The notes under the pieces: generated by a model
Seen by the model: only the letters and a program-made list of their open reading frames with translations
The model's database searches: none
What the model was told of the DNA's origin: nothing
Origin: Rostrohypoxylon terebratum
Taxonomy: Eukaryota > Ascomycota > Sordariomycetes > Xylariales > Hypoxylaceae
Direction: 5' to 3'
NCBI GenBank assembly: GCA_022497145.1
Contig: MU385902.1
Location: 62,001-126,000 of the forward strand
Length of the DNA stretch: 64,000 nt
Made by a program: the position numbers and the translations under genes
Shown: positions 1 to 10,899 of the stretch, in pieces
Layout of the letters: each line of letters starts with the position of its first letter
How positions within the stretch are numbered: position 1 is the stretch's first letter

Positions 1-30
1 AACACCCTACAAAAAACAACAACACCACAA

Positions 31-606
31 ATGGCATCCAGATTCCCCTGCGCCATCCCGCGGCGCCCAACCGCACCCATAATATCAACCTCATCAACCT
101 CAACCATCTTCATCTTCTCCAGCAACAGCAAACACTCTCATACGCCGCTATCCCACACCCCATCTCGCGCCGCGACCATCATCAGTCGCCCGAAGCGCCC
201 CTACACCTTCACGCAGCTCATCCAGCAGACCGACGGCTCAACCTACACCATCCGCACGACGTCTCCCCTCGCCCTCTACAAGAGCCTGAAGGACACGCGC
301 AACCACCTTCTATGGCAGCCCTCCGACCGTTCGCTGCAGAACGTCGAAGTCGACGAGGCCGGTAAGCTAGCCGCTTTCCGAGGACGTTTCGGACGAGGAT
401 GGGATATGGAGAAGCCCCCCGAGGTGCTGGCCATGGAGAAGCTGGAGGCTGCCGCCGAGGCGGAAGAGGAAGGAAAGAAGAGGGTCGCGCCGCCGCCGGA
501 GCCCGAGGATGCGCTAAGCGATTTGGTGTCCAAGTACGCGATGAACCCTAGGGAGAAGAAGAAGTTGAGGCCTAGGCCTAAAACCCAGGGCAAGGCCGAG
601 AAATAG
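31..606 (+). CDS. MRPL36: Mitochondrial large-subunit ribosomal protein bL31m
   Basis: Single-exon gene of 191 aa. It encodes a structural protein of the mitochondrial 54S ribosomal subunit (bL31m, called MRPL36 in yeast). The first ~50 residues are Ser/Thr/Arg/Pro-rich without acidic residues, as in a mitochondrial presequence. The conserved core runs from about residue 59 (PYTFTQLIQQTDGSTYTIRT) through TRNHLLWQPSDRSLQNVEVD to GRFGRGWDM near residue 125. The C-terminal third is charged and low-complexity (Ala/Glu-rich, then Lys/Arg-rich), which is common for this protein in filamentous fungi. The ATG is the first in the frame and lies 30 bases inside the window, so the promoter is off the edge. 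It converges on the VPS5 gene. The family call rests on remembered conservation of the core motif. Confidence 0.9.
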   Translation: MASRFPCAIPRRPTAPIISTSSTSTIFIFSSNSKHSHTPLSHTPSRAATIISRPKRPYTFTQLIQQTDGSTYTIRTTSPLALYKSLKDTRNHLLWQPSDRSLQNVEVDEAGKLAAFRGRFGRGWDMEKPPEVLAMEKLEAAAEAEEEGKKRVAPPPEPEDALSDLVSKYAMNPREKKKLRPRPKTQGKAEK

Positions 607-963
607 GATCGGTTCGTTAGTTGCACGACGTGATCACGATTTAAGATGTGAGAGAATGGATAGTCTAACGCTCTGAAAGCTGGCTTACTGTTTTGCGGTG
701 TATGTCGTACGATTTCGGAATACTACGATAAAGTAGGAATTCGCGGGAGATCATGGAGAGGTGTACATATCTAGCAGGAGGAGACATGTTAGATGAACAG
801 AGCAACCACTACCTAACCACATCCATAACACATGTATAAATATGTATACACCTTGTTACAAAGCCTCACTACTACACTCGCCATATCCGGTGTAATGGAC
901 GAAGGATATCAAGTTAAACCCTAAATAAGAGATGATCCTACAAAAACATGGAAAGCTTTATGT
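607..963. other. Convergent 3' region
   Basis: This 357-base gap separates the stop codons of bL31m (+) and VPS5 (-). It is AT-rich and should hold both 3' UTRs and polyadenylation signals. I see no open frame or repeat in it. Confidence 0.6.
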
Positions 964-2994
964 TTAATCCGAATCTTCATCAATGGTGGCCCTGGCTCGA
1001 TCCACGGCGGTATCTCCGCGTCCCGTAGACTTATCGGTTGTCTGATACACAGGCGGACGGTAGAAGACAGTCTCGTCGTCCTCGGCGTCCAATTGCATTA
1101 GGAAAGTTTCCCACTTCTCGATCAACTGAATGTCAGAGTTAGTATAGAATCACTACGCACTAGGAAGGCAATAAGTAATAATCTCTACTCACCTCTTTCT
1201 GTGCCTCGACAGCGCTCTCCAAAAAGGTTTCGACCGAAGACTTAAAGTCTTCCACCTTCTCCCTCTCAAAGCGGTCGAGTTCCGAACGCATCAATCTTCC
1301 CATGTCATCGAACAATAATCTAGCCTGGTGTACCTTGCGTTCGGCGTCGGCTACCTCCGCGCCAACCTGGTTGAGTCGGTCCTGCTGAGATCTGCCTTGT
1401 CGGAGAAGCTTATCTTGAGAGGCCTTGCGCTTCTGCAACTCGGACTCGGCGCTGTGCCACGAGTGGAACGCCTTTTGTCGCTGCGAAAACGCCTGCTTGA
1501 CACTGCCGATCAACCGAATGTATTCGTCGATGGTAATGCCAAAGGTGAGCACATCCTGCTGAGCTTGTCGATCATAGACATCTCTTATGGTGAGTTGTAG
1601 GTCCGACAAAGCATCTAGAGGTCCGGAAAGCGTGGGGCTGAGCTCTACGGTCGATAAAGCGTGAAGCGAGGCTGAAAACTCTCCAGCGGCTTCTGCCATC
1701 GCTTTTCGTTGATTTACCATGATGTCCATAGACTTCATCAATGCTTTGAGCTGGTTCTCAAGAGCATCGAGATAGACGCGCCGGTCGTGGAACCACTGAA
1801 AGTATTAGAAAACGCATATTTAAGCAAGGTAAATGATAAACTCACATCATCCTGTTCGACAAACTTGCTGCCGCCTCCCACATTAATGCCGAAAGTACCT
1901 AGAACACCTTTACTTTCTCCTGGTATAGGCTCTCTCCTTTCCTTATGCTTGACGTCGACGTTGAATGACTCGCTTTCCAAAAACAGTTTTAGGTCTGGAT
2001 CATGCTGCAGCGTCGGATGAGCGGCAATCTTGTTCAACATCTTCTCCAACGCCGCCCGACGAGACTCGACGAAATTACTCTCGAAACGGTTGAGAGCCTG
2101 CTTCTCGGGAGGTGGAGGCACCACTACACCAGGGTTGTTTCCATGCATCGTGTTATAAAGCCACAGGAAATCACGGTATCTTCGCTTCACCTCGAACTCA
2201 GGTTGCTTATACCCCTTCGACGTCGTCTATTCATCGTTAGAACAACGAATCATGTGCAATACCGACTTGAACCCTTGAGATTCCTACCTTTGTACGGACA
2301 GAATAGACGATATGTGAGCTCGTCAAGTCCCCGACTTTATGCGGATCACCGACGGTAATGTAGAAGCTAGGTTTAGCTGCCTTCTCGATGCTGACGCTCG
2401 GTTGACCGGTAGCTCTCACTGGGCTGGGTTGCGCGGCCTGTACGGGAGGAGGAGCTCGCGGGCCGGAAGGTCGGTCAAACTCGTCGTCGTCGATGATGCG
2501 ATGAGGATCCGAGGGTCCCGTTCGTTTTTGCGCAGGTTGCGGCATGGTGGTTCGGATGACCATCTGCTCCTTCTGCGGCGGAACAGGAGGTTCATCGGCT
2601 TGCGCGTCTGCACCAGGTGCGGCATTTGCTCCCAGAGGACCTAAAGGACCGAGAGGATCGTCGACCGCTTCGAGTTTCGTCGGTTGGGCTACGAGACGAC
2701 GTATCGGTCCTCTCGGGCCACGTCCGGTGGGGGACTTGATGGAGGATTGCGACTTCTGAGAGGATTCGGCATCTTGGGGTTTGATCAAGCTGTCTATGGA
2801 AGGTAATAATGTTAGAAAACATGTTCAATCGCATACGGAGGAGGACGGGATGGACGAACCCTCTTGACTAAAGGTAGGGGCAGAGGTTGATTGAGATGGG
2901 ACATCTAATAATTGTTCAGCAAATTGCGGCTAATAAATCATGTGAAGGTGGTCATACCGCCCCAAGGCGAATCGCCTGCTTCTTCTAAATCCAT
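964..2994 (-). CDS. VPS5: Retromer sorting nexin Vps5 (PX-BAR)
   Basis: Six exons by my reading (2994-2958, 2904-2860, 2793-2288, 2226-1846, 1795-1193, 1125-964), giving about 577 aa. Vps5 is the membrane-bending sorting nexin of retromer, which recycles cargo such as Vps10 from endosomes to the Golgi. The N-terminus is Pro/Ser-rich and disordered. A PX domain for phosphoinositide binding spans about residues 165-290 and carries the RRYRDF motif followed by PPPPEK. A long alpha-helical, Lys/Glu-rich BAR domain fills the rest, ending in TIDEDSD. All introns are 50-67 nt with canonical ends and restore a single frame. The start is the ATG of MDLEEAGDSPWG, encoded by a 37-nt first exon. The protein is intact. 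Small uncertainty remains about the two tiny first exons. Confidence 0.9.
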
Positions 2995-3736
2995 GCTAGG
3001 TATTTTGGAAGCTTGCGACGGATTGGAAAATGGTAGAGTTAAGAAGACTGAAGCTGTGATTCGACGTTAATTGTTAATGTTAATTACATCCAATATTCCA
3101 ATACTACCTGGTTACCTAGTACATGCTTACCTACCTAAGCCCTAGGTAAGTACCTACGTATACGGTGTAGGCAGACGGGGAAGGTGGCAGAGTGGTAACC
3201 GAAGAAAGGTTTCTCCTACGTTAGCAATCGATTGTTGTTGCCCAGTGCCAGTGCTGCCGCCAAGTGTGGTGTGCCGGTGGGTCAGTGGCAGCCTATTCCA
3301 ACCTCCAGTGGGGCATCGCCTTCTGTAAAGTGGTATTCGTACTTAAAAATCTTATTACTAGGTAATTACCTAGAGAGTTGTACCATATCATCTCATCCAT
3401 AGGTAACATCAATTCTTTCAAGGTTAAATAAGGAACATATACCTGCAACATAGGCTCTGATTTTATAAATTCCCAGGTGAATTTTGAATCGATGTTGATA
3501 CTTCCCCGTCATGCCTTGAAAGCTTGGGAAAAGGTATGTCACTATAGGTATGTAACCTCAAAAGTACGAATTATGGACTGGCCCTGTATTAAATTTGAGC
3601 TTTACAGATCTTGAAAAACCATTCTTAGAACGATAAATTGATTTTTTAACGCCCCAAACACCGCCTGATGCTAAACCTGACCTTCACATACACATGCTTA
3701 AGCAACGCAGTATTTGCCCTAATTGACTCCGATGGA
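2995..3736. other. VPS5 upstream region / MED11 downstream region
   Basis: No gene seen. The stretch holds the presumed VPS5 promoter and MED11 terminator. It contains several CTACCTA / CCTAGGTA words (about 3108-3165, 3358-3375 and near 3400), members of the dispersed motif family reported in the findings. Confidence 0.5.
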
Positions 3737-4342
3737 TCAGCCCTGACTTCCTGCGCCATCTGTCGCCGGATGTATTCCGCCTGAATGAAGCACGCGTCGT
3801 AGGAATTCATCGGCTTCCTTCCATAGGTCGGCCTCCATGTCCCTCTCAACCTTATTGCTCCGGGTATTAAGCCAACCGACATCGAGTCCACCAATCTTCC
3901 CATCGCCGTCGGGTTTAAGAGGGGCATTGCGGTTACTGGTTACTAGGACCTCACCGCCATCGCTGCCGACGTTCTGGGATTCCTTGTCTAATGAGATGAT
4001 GCCCTCCTCCTCAAGTCCCCATATCTGTCGTTTCATACCCACGTTGACAGTGCGCAAAGTTCGTAGAAAGTCATTCATCGAATCTCGAAAGACTTGGGCC
4101 TGCTGTTCCTTGTCGTCGGCCATGCTGACATCACCGTCTTGTACTCCTTGCTTGCCGAGAGTCTGAACAGCTTGCGCCGTAGAGCGCAGGAGGCTGACGA
4201 TATTCTGGTGACTTGTTAGTTTTGATAATTCATTAGATGATAGTATAAGAAGGTAACAAACTCTGTCGATTTCGCCTAGCTGTTGAATACGCTCGGCTTT
4301 AGTAAAGGGGACGAATGGAGCTTGTTCTCCGCTCCCCTCCAT
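3737..4342 (-). CDS. MED11: Mediator complex subunit 11
   Basis: Two exons (4342-4262 and 4204-3737) separated by a 57-nt intron give 182 aa. Med11 is an essential subunit of the Mediator head module, pairing with Med22 and contacting RNA polymerase II and TFIIH. The first exon encodes FVPFTKAERIQQLGEIDR, the signature N-terminal helix. After splicing the frame continues NIVSLLRSTAQAVQTLGKQ, then a helical stretch with DSMNDFLRTLRTVNVGMKRQ and an acidic linker to GLDVGWLNTRSNKVERDMEA. The intron begins with GTTTGT, a weak donor, but the frame across it is well conserved. The last ~20 residues, past WKEADEF, do not look conserved. An overlapping frame stays open to about 3646, so the exact C-terminus is less certain than the rest. 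It is divergent from TAF5. Confidence 0.85.
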   Translation of the reverse strand: MEGSGEQAPFVPFTKAERIQQLGEIDRVCYLLILSSNELSKLTSHQNIVSLLRSTAQAVQTLGKQGVQDGDVSMADDKEQQAQVFRDSMNDFLRTLRTVNVGMKRQIWGLEEEGIISLDKESQNVGSDGGEVLVTSNRNAPLKPDGDGKIGGLDVGWLNTRSNKVERDMEADLWKEADEFLRRVLHSGGIHPATDGAGSQG

Positions 4343-5483
4343 CGTGAAATTTGTAAATTTGTAAATTTGTATTTCGGGTGATGGTTGAAGTTAGATTCGT
4401 CGAGGATACCCGGATGAAGATGTATTTGGCCTTGTACGGAACTGTGAGAATTTTTCATCCGCCGATGAAAAAAGTGCGTTTTTATGAACACTAATTCTCG
4501 ATTCTTTCAGCGTGTTTTCGCCACGACAATGCTAGGTAGGTAATAGACATTGCCTTTGTTCCTAAAGTCGAGAAATAGTATGCTGTAGGTTTGGATGTAT
4601 TGTGTTTAATTCTAATGTCGTTTACTGTGAGCACTGTGTTAGCTTAGGTAAGATGGATCTGATATGGTCTGTGCGTGCATGTACGGTCTCCGACCCCACA
4701 TGCCGTACAGACGGACCTAGCTTACGCAGCTTATGTAAGCATGTTATTACAAGTGGCTAAAAGTGGACACTACCGTACAAATTAAAGGATACAATACACT
4801 GTATGGTTGCTTGTTTCACTGTTTCAGTGACTCAATCACCTAAGCTAGTCGAACAACTACTAATACTAGGTACCTAAATTCTAGCGACTTTACCCACTAG
4901 ATTGTGGTCAGTGAAGCGCTAGAAGGCTTAACCCTAAAAATTAATACAGTGTCTTGCGGTTGATTACATAAGTGCGCACAGACCAGACACGGTATGTGCA
5001 AGACTTTGGGCTGCGACCTTGGAGAATATGTGGGTCTAAATCCCTACTCGACAACCCTAGTAGTAGTACTGTACATAGTAGTAGCAATCCACAGCACGGA
5101 CCACGGTGCTGCACTTTTGCCCCACTGTGCGTGACCTACTAGTACCTACCGCCTACCTAGTAGTATCTTTGGTACCTAGGCAATAGGTATTTTTTGCATG
5201 CTAATACTAAGTACAACTACCTAAGAACTACAACTACAACTTTTACTCTTGAGCCTCAACATCTACATAATTCCACCATTGCAAGCTCTTCATCCTCTTG
5301 TTCAATACAACGCGCGACAATTCCATCTTCTTCGACTTGCTCGTAAGAAAGGCTCTTGTATCAGTAGACACTCCCACTCATCGTAATCATCATCGCGACT
5401 CGTCGGTAGACGTCATCGGATATTAGTACTATCCCTGACGCCCACGTCTTGTCGAGAGCCTGAAGTGTTCTCTCATTATCACC
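4343..5483. promoter_or_regulatory. Bidirectional MED11 / TAF5 promoter region
   Basis: About 1.1 kb separates two divergent general-transcription genes. No coding frame is supported. It contains many CTAGGTA / TACCTAG words (about 4865-4885 and 5140-5230). A pyrimidine-rich stretch just upstream of the TAF5 ATG is typical of fungal 5' UTRs. Confidence 0.5.
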
Positions 5484-8400
5484 ATGTCCACCGGCGCCCC
5501 TTCCAGTGCTGGTGGTGCAGGCGGTACAAGTAACTCGGGTACAGGCAATCAATTCACCGCCCAAGCCCAATCTGCCACTGCGTCGACGTCTGGTGCTGCA
5601 CAAAACACGACTGCAGGCACATCGTCAGCGGGGACTAGTAATAACCAGAACTTGAATCAAATTGTAGGTCGTGATCTTTCACCTTTCTCAATTTTCATCT
5701 CCATCTAAGTCAGCTACCATCATCCCCCATCATCCCCCATCACCCCCCCACCATCTTCACTGTTAATTATTGTCGTCACCATCCCCATAACCTATCACCC
5801 TTCCTTCATACATCACAACTTTGTTTCTTCAATCGCTTTTTCCAATCATCTCATTCCAATTTCATCGCTTCAATTCTGGACTTGCAGCTGTCCCGCTACC
5901 CATTTCCCATTTCAATTCTGTTGTTTCAAAATACCACATATCTCATTGGCCAATCTTCGTAACTGCCTCTTCTTCAATTGTTTCTCCATCCATGGCAGAG
6001 CCAACTGGGAAGTCGCCTACCGGACTTGGGAAACCTCGCCCACCTCGAGTTATCCTGCCAGCTGCTAGGCCTTATCTGTCTAAAGAGCAAAATGAAGCTC
6101 TTGGATTCTCTGCCTCTACTGATCCAGAGACGTTTCCCCTTGTATGCACTCTAACCTTGTGTTTATTTCTCTCTCAATCATCATTTCGCGCTCAACACCA
6201 TTGGTAGAAGATTAATGCGAGGCTAATCAAGAATGTTCGGCACACAGGTGACAGATTATCTTCTTAAGAAGGGTTATCGGCGAACTGAAGAGATTTTCCG
6301 TCAGGAGGTGAAAGATATCGACGAGAATGGAAAGCCCAGAGAGAACGGCGATAGCACCGCCTCTGGCAGGTCATCCGCAGGTAAATACCTAGCGGCATTC
6401 AAGCATTTCGATGCTTGGGTTCAGGGAGGTCTTGAAGTGTACAAGGTAAGATTACCTAGATAGCTTCTAGCTTTTTTCCCCCCCGTTTTTCTCTTTTTTT
6501 TTCCTTTCTTTCTTGGCGCATTTATCTAACATGATTATAGTTCGAGTTGAACAAATTCGTCTGGCCTCTATTCATCTACTCCTACATCCGATTAATCAAG
6601 CAAGGCTCTTCCGCCCATGCTGAGGAGTTTATGAAGGAATTCCGCGGCCGCTTTGAGAAAAATCACCCAGACGAGATCAAGAACTTGGCCACTGTTACTC
6701 TTCCCCAGCATCTTGACGAAGATGGACTCATCAAAACCTATGCCACCAACCAATACCTGATTCCCATCAGCAAGTCGTTGTCCGCGACCCTATTCAGTTT
6801 TCTAGAGCGTGACTTCGACCAAGGCGGAAACATCATCCTTGATCTCATCAATCAGCACATTCGTGTCGATGCCGTCGATCGAGGTCCCATTGAGCCTTAC
6901 AGCTTTGAGGCCATCTATCGCCGTGCCCGTCAGCAAGACCTCGACGAAGTTGACATCCAGGAGGGTATTCCTGGTATGCCTACTACTCAGAGCGGCCTTA
7001 TGAATCGCAGTCTTCTCGATGAGAAAGCTGCTCTCAAATTGGGCCCACTTCCTATGGAGCCCGAGCTTCGAGAGGATGTCGTCGCCGAACTTGAGGAAGA
7101 GGATAAACTGAACCCACCTCAAGAAGGCTTCCCGAGCCTCGTGGATGAATTCAACGCCTTGAATCCGGTTAAGAAGGAATCGGACGATTCTCCCCAACGA
7201 TCTGACATTCCGTACCCTCCTTCGAGGGCTCGAGACGTCGTGATGGAAATGCAGAAGACTCGCGAGAATCGCGATCGGTATAAGATCGATCCTCGTAACG
7301 GTGCTCAAGGCGCCGGTGTCACCATACACATGTGGACGTTCCACAATCATCTCGGAACGTAAGTTTCTCTTCCATCTGCTGCTCTGGAATGACTAGACAC
7401 TGACTGAATTCTTAGCATCTCCTGCATGGACTTCTCGAGTGATCAGAACTTCGTGGCTGTTGGCACTATGGAGTCGTACATTCGTGTCTGGAGCGTAGAC
7501 GGACAAGCACTGAAGTCGCGCCTTCCTACGGACACAGAGAACACCAACAACCGCAAGCTATATGGCCATTCCGGCCCGGTTTATTCCGTAGCATTCTCAG
7601 ATGCCATCGCCAACCTCGATCGTAATATCTACGAGGGGGAGGGCGAGGGCGACACCGAGGGCCCCGATGACGGAAAGCCTGACACTCGTCCTAGCTTGCT
7701 CCTTTCCTGTGGATTCGACGGTGAAATACGAATGTGGTCACTCGATGTCTGGACCTGTTTATGCGTCTTCAAAGGTCATCACGGCCCAGTCTACTCCCTC
7801 CAGTGGAGTCCCCACGGACACTACTTTGTGACTGGTGGTTGGGACAAGTCTGTCAGACTATGGAGCCAAGATCACATCTCGGCACTTCGTATCATGGTTG
7901 GTCATGACACCGCGATCTCCGAGGTCGCCTGGCATCCCAATGGGATGTATGTGTTCTCCGCTTCCGATGAGATCGACAAGTCCATCCGCATGTGGTCTAT
8001 TACTAGCGGCGATTGTCTCCGGATTTTCAACGGCCACGTAGAGTTCATCTCGGCGTTGAAGTGTTCCCCGAACGGCAAGATCCTTGCCTCGGCTGACATT
8101 GCTGGCAATATCTTTCTCTGGGACATCGAGAAAGGAACTCGCATCAAGCGCTGTCGCGGTCATGGCCGTGGCGGTATCTGGTCTCTCGACTTTTGCGTTG
8201 AGAGCACCGTGCTTGCGTCTGGTGGCCAAGACTGCACCGTGCGTCTTTGGGATGTGAATATGCCGTCCGAAGGTCGTATCGCGAACCAGCAAGATGGTGA
8301 GAACGCCATTACATCAGCATCAGGCGACGGCAAGCAAGCCGGACAGTCGCAGTCTGCAAGCGGTTCCGCCGGTACGGGGAAGAAGAAGGGCAAGGAGGTG

Positions 8401-8532
8401 ATGATCACGCCTGACCAGATCAGTGCGTTCCCGACCAAGAAGACTAGTGTGAAAAAGGTGCAGTTTACGAGAATGAACCTCGCGCTTGCAGGTGGTGTCT
8501 ATCAACCAGAGACCCAGGAACCTGGTCGCTAG
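5484..8532 (+). CDS. TAF5: TFIID/SAGA subunit TAF5 (LisH + NTD2 + WD40)
   Basis: Four exons (5484-5663, 6248-6445, 6541-7358, 7416-8532) give about 770 aa. TAF5 scaffolds TFIID, and SAGA in yeast. A Ser/Thr/Gly-rich N-tail leads into a LisH motif made by joining NQNLNQI to [20 protein letters not shown] across intron 1. The TAF5 NTD2 domain starts at [20 protein letters not shown] and runs through [15 protein letters not shown] charged linker precedes a WD40 propeller of six to seven blades, with repeats such as [20 protein letters not shown] and DCTVRLWDV. The tail is low-complexity and basic. Intron 1 is unusually long (584 nt against about 57-95 for the other two) and contains an open, spliceable alternative first exon, described separately. 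Confidence 0.93.
5992..6141 (+). other. Candidate alternative first exon in TAF5 intron 1
   Basis: Inside the long first intron an open frame runs from about 5821 to 6207. From its ATG at 5992 it encodes 50 residues beginning [15 protein letters not shown] and ending TDPETFPL, immediately followed by a GTATGC donor at 6142. Both this exon and TAF5 exon 2 (6248) are phase 0, so it can splice in frame to [10 protein letters not shown]. An alternative acceptor after 6000 would instead make it a 141-nt in-frame cassette. Either use would change or split the LisH motif. There is no transcript evidence here, so it may be a chance open frame. Confidence 0.35.
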
Positions 8533-9003
8533 GTTTTAACCTGTACCCGCAACCGTCTCACGACCTTCTTCAGACAAACACCCAACAACTCTACTATCTT
8601 GAACCAAGCCTTTTCATAGGCCCCCATCTTCACAATACCCTCGACAAACCTTTTCCCGTACTTTTTACGATTCCTCGCCATACCCTTTGCTTGTCATCGA
8701 TTCGAGAAAAAAAATGGTATTGGTTCCGTTACCCGGTTGGTGTTTGGTGTTTGGTATCGTTATGGAAAGCTTTTTCATCACATTTGGGCCTGGTGGCCAA
8801 GTTAAATTTTGGTGGTTTCTCGTTACTCGCTGGCATTAGCATTCCGGGAAAAAGGGTAGGCTTGGAAGTTATCTGTCAGTTTGCATCGTGTTGTTTCGTT
8901 TAGCTAAGCTACTTCGATAACATACTAGGCGGGCGGACTCTGTCTGTCTGTCTCTCACGAGCAAGAATAAATGACAATGGACAAATTGTTATTAAAGTTA
9001 TGT
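8533..9003. other. Convergent 3' region
   Basis: Between the 3' ends of TAF5 (+) and the glycosyltransferase (-). A short GTCT microsatellite lies near 8940-8957. No gene is supported. Confidence 0.5.
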
Positions 9004-10497
9004 TTATGTTTCTCGTTGCTTGATTGTGATACCAGGATGTGTCTCTGCTATTCTAACTAATTCTTCGTGAAATATGCTAAAACAGTCTATCTCCTCGCTT
9101 TGCTTCTGTAGGCCCTGTATACGCGTAGCAAATTGGTGATTCTGTAGTACACGTTCGACGCCTTCTCGCACTTGGTCAGAAGTCGGCTTTGAGCATCCTA
9201 GATCGACACCGATTCCAGACCACGCCACCCGCCGCGCGTTCTCCGTCTTGTCCATTCCTTCTCCCGCTACGACCATAGGCACCTCATTCGCGATGCCATG
9301 ATTCACAGCGCCAAAGCCTGCATTGTGGACCCAGACATCGGCGTGTTCGAGCACGGCATCATAAGATAAGTAATCGGCGATGCGAGCGTTAGGCGGGATT
9401 TTGATATGAGGGTCGTAGGTTGACAGGTCCGCATCTCTCCACCCTAAGATAGCGACTACGAGAACGTCTTCGCGCGAAACGAATGCTTCTAAGGTAGGGA
9501 TTATCAAGTCGTAAGGATTGATTTCTACCGTCCCTTGGGCTACGACGATAACTTTCTTTTTTCGAATCCGCTGCGAGTCTGAGGTAGGTAGCGTATCTAG
9601 GGCTGAGTTGGAGACTATTTCTTCCCACCAATCGAATGATGGGGGTTTGGTTTTTGCAGTTGTGTGAGAAGACTTGGGAGGGCCCTGAACCAGCCCTGCG
9701 AACTTGAATCCGGATGGCCAGTCGCTACGCGGATATTCGAAGCCCGGGACGCCGAGCTGCAAGATGGTATCGTGGCATGTATAGTTCACGCCTGAGAGGA
9801 ATGTCTCGCCAACTTTCTTTTCCACCCCAGCTTCCCGCAATTTTGTATCCAGAAGCGTGGTCAGATGCTGCGCTTTCGGCGTCCAACTCCTCTCCCAGAG
9901 CTTTGCATTACGCACACGCCCCTCGGATGAGGCTTCGAACGGGAACGGGTATCCTATAGGTGGTAAATCTATACTCCGGATCGCGGGCACTGTTACTGAG
10001 ACACACAGCGACCCTAGCAAGCTTCCCACCGAATTTTGCTTTGTCGTCGCGCCACCCCCACTCCCAAAAGGCGCACCAAGAAACAATGGTAATGACCCGT
10101 AGAAAAAGGCCTCGTTCACCAACACGATCCCTCGTCCCTCGTCCCGCTCCTGCAGCGACCTCACTGCTTCCGTAAAGCACGTCCATTGTGTAGGTAACGG
10201 TTCGAGACACTGCTTTTCTAGGTCGATCATCGCCCGCTCGGCCCAGTGCAACGAATGGTAGTCCGCGACCGGCGGATCCTCATAGTACGCCTTGTCATCG
10301 AGATCTGCATCACCGTATAACGCAAAGAACCCCGCGCCCGAAGCTTCTATGCGGGCACGATGCGCAGTCGGACCTAGGAAGAAGGTGTCCCAGCCCCGCG
10401 CATGCAGGGCAGCTGCTATACGGATCAGAGGCTGGAGATGTCCGCTCAGCGAGTGGCAGACAACTAAGACAAAGGGTAATGGCTCGGTGACGGCCAT
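9004..10497 (-). CDS. GT1-like UDP-glycosyltransferase (MGT type)
   Basis: Intronless gene of 497 aa. It probably transfers a sugar from a nucleotide donor to a small lipophilic acceptor; the acceptor cannot be read from the sequence. The N-terminal Rossmann domain opens with FVLVVCHSLSGHLQPLIRIA, whose His matches the catalytic base position of GT1 enzymes. The C-terminal donor domain includes KVIVVAQGTVEINPYDLIIP and the nucleotide-sugar region VWVHNAGFGAVNHGIANEVP, followed by VVAGEGMDKTENARRV. There is no signal peptide or terminal membrane helix, so it is likely cytosolic, like the MGT/YjiC-type soluble fungal and bacterial enzymes rather than ER UGTs. Most neighbours have introns and this one does not, but that alone does not show transfer. 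Possible roles are detoxification or secondary-metabolite decoration. Confidence 0.8.
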   Translation of the reverse strand: MAVTEPLPFVLVVCHSLSGHLQPLIRIAAALHARGWDTFFLGPTAHRARIEASGAGFFALYGDADLDDKAYYEDPPVADYHSLHWAERAMIDLEKQCLEPLPTQWTCFTEAVRSLQERDEGRGIVLVNEAFFYGSLPLFLGAPFGSGGGATTKQNSVGSLLGSLCVSVTVPAIRSIDLPPIGYPFPFEASSEGRVRNAKLWERSWTPKAQHLTTLLDTKLREAGVEKKVGETFLSGVNYTCHDTILQLGVPGFEYPRSDWPSGFKFAGLVQGPPKSSHTTAKTKPPSFDWWEEIVSNSALDTLPTSDSQRIRKKKVIVVAQGTVEINPYDLIIPTLEAFVSREDVLVVAILGWRDADLSTYDPHIKIPPNARIADYLSYDAVLEHADVWVHNAGFGAVNHGIANEVPMVVAGEGMDKTENARRVAWSGIGVDLGCSKPTSDQVREGVERVLQNHQFATRIQGLQKQSEEIDCFSIFHEELVRIAETHPGITIKQRET

Positions 10498-10531
10498 TTC
10501 GAGCTTGGGTTCTTTGTGAAAGTTGGGCAGG

Positions 10532-10547
10532 TACCTAGGACCTAGGT
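10532..10547. repeat. CCTAGG near-palindrome (16 of 17 bases)
   Basis: TACCTAGGACCTAGGT followed by G rather than A, 35 bases upstream of the glycosyltransferase ATG. Confidence 0.75.
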
Positions 10548-10791
10548 GATGTTATCTTTTAGAAAGGTGTGGCCCGGATGAATTGAGATATTTCCCATGT
10601 GGTTAGCTGACTAAGCATCAAGGTCGATATAGGGGCAGGGGGGCAAGAGGAATTGGTCCATGCCATAATTATTATTAGATAAACGAGAAAATACTAACAT
10701 GAAAGGAATTTCTTAATATTGTTAGCTTTGAGGGGCTTTACTACCTATCTACCTACCTAGGTTATGAAATAGGCACATAGGTCCCAGGACC

Positions 10792-10808
10792 TACCTAGGT
10801 CCTAGGTA
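10792..10808. repeat. CCTAGG near-palindrome, inverted copy
   Basis: TACCTAGGTCCTAGGTA, the exact reverse complement of the copy at 17889-17905. Confidence 0.8.
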
Positions 10809-10899
10809 AAGTTGATATTAAACGCGGTAATTACAGCAGACAGGGTAAGAAAGAGCTACATTTCTACGGAACCTAAACTAATACGCAATTTCTGATCAC

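Larger units (their letters stand above)
10498..10899. other. Glycosyltransferase promoter / subtilase 3' region
   Basis: No gene. It holds two copies of the CCTAGG near-palindrome (10532-10547, and 10792-10808 in the opposite orientation) plus a run of CTACCTA words at 10741-10760. Confidence 0.6.

Noticed and set aside
2237..2834. Several frames opposite VPS5 exon 3
   Set aside because: They are shadows of the GC-rich, proline-coding VPS5 exon.
9004..10497. Horizontal transfer of the intronless glycosyltransferase
   Set aside because: Lack of introns alone is weak, several other genes here are intronless, and the family is widespread in fungi.
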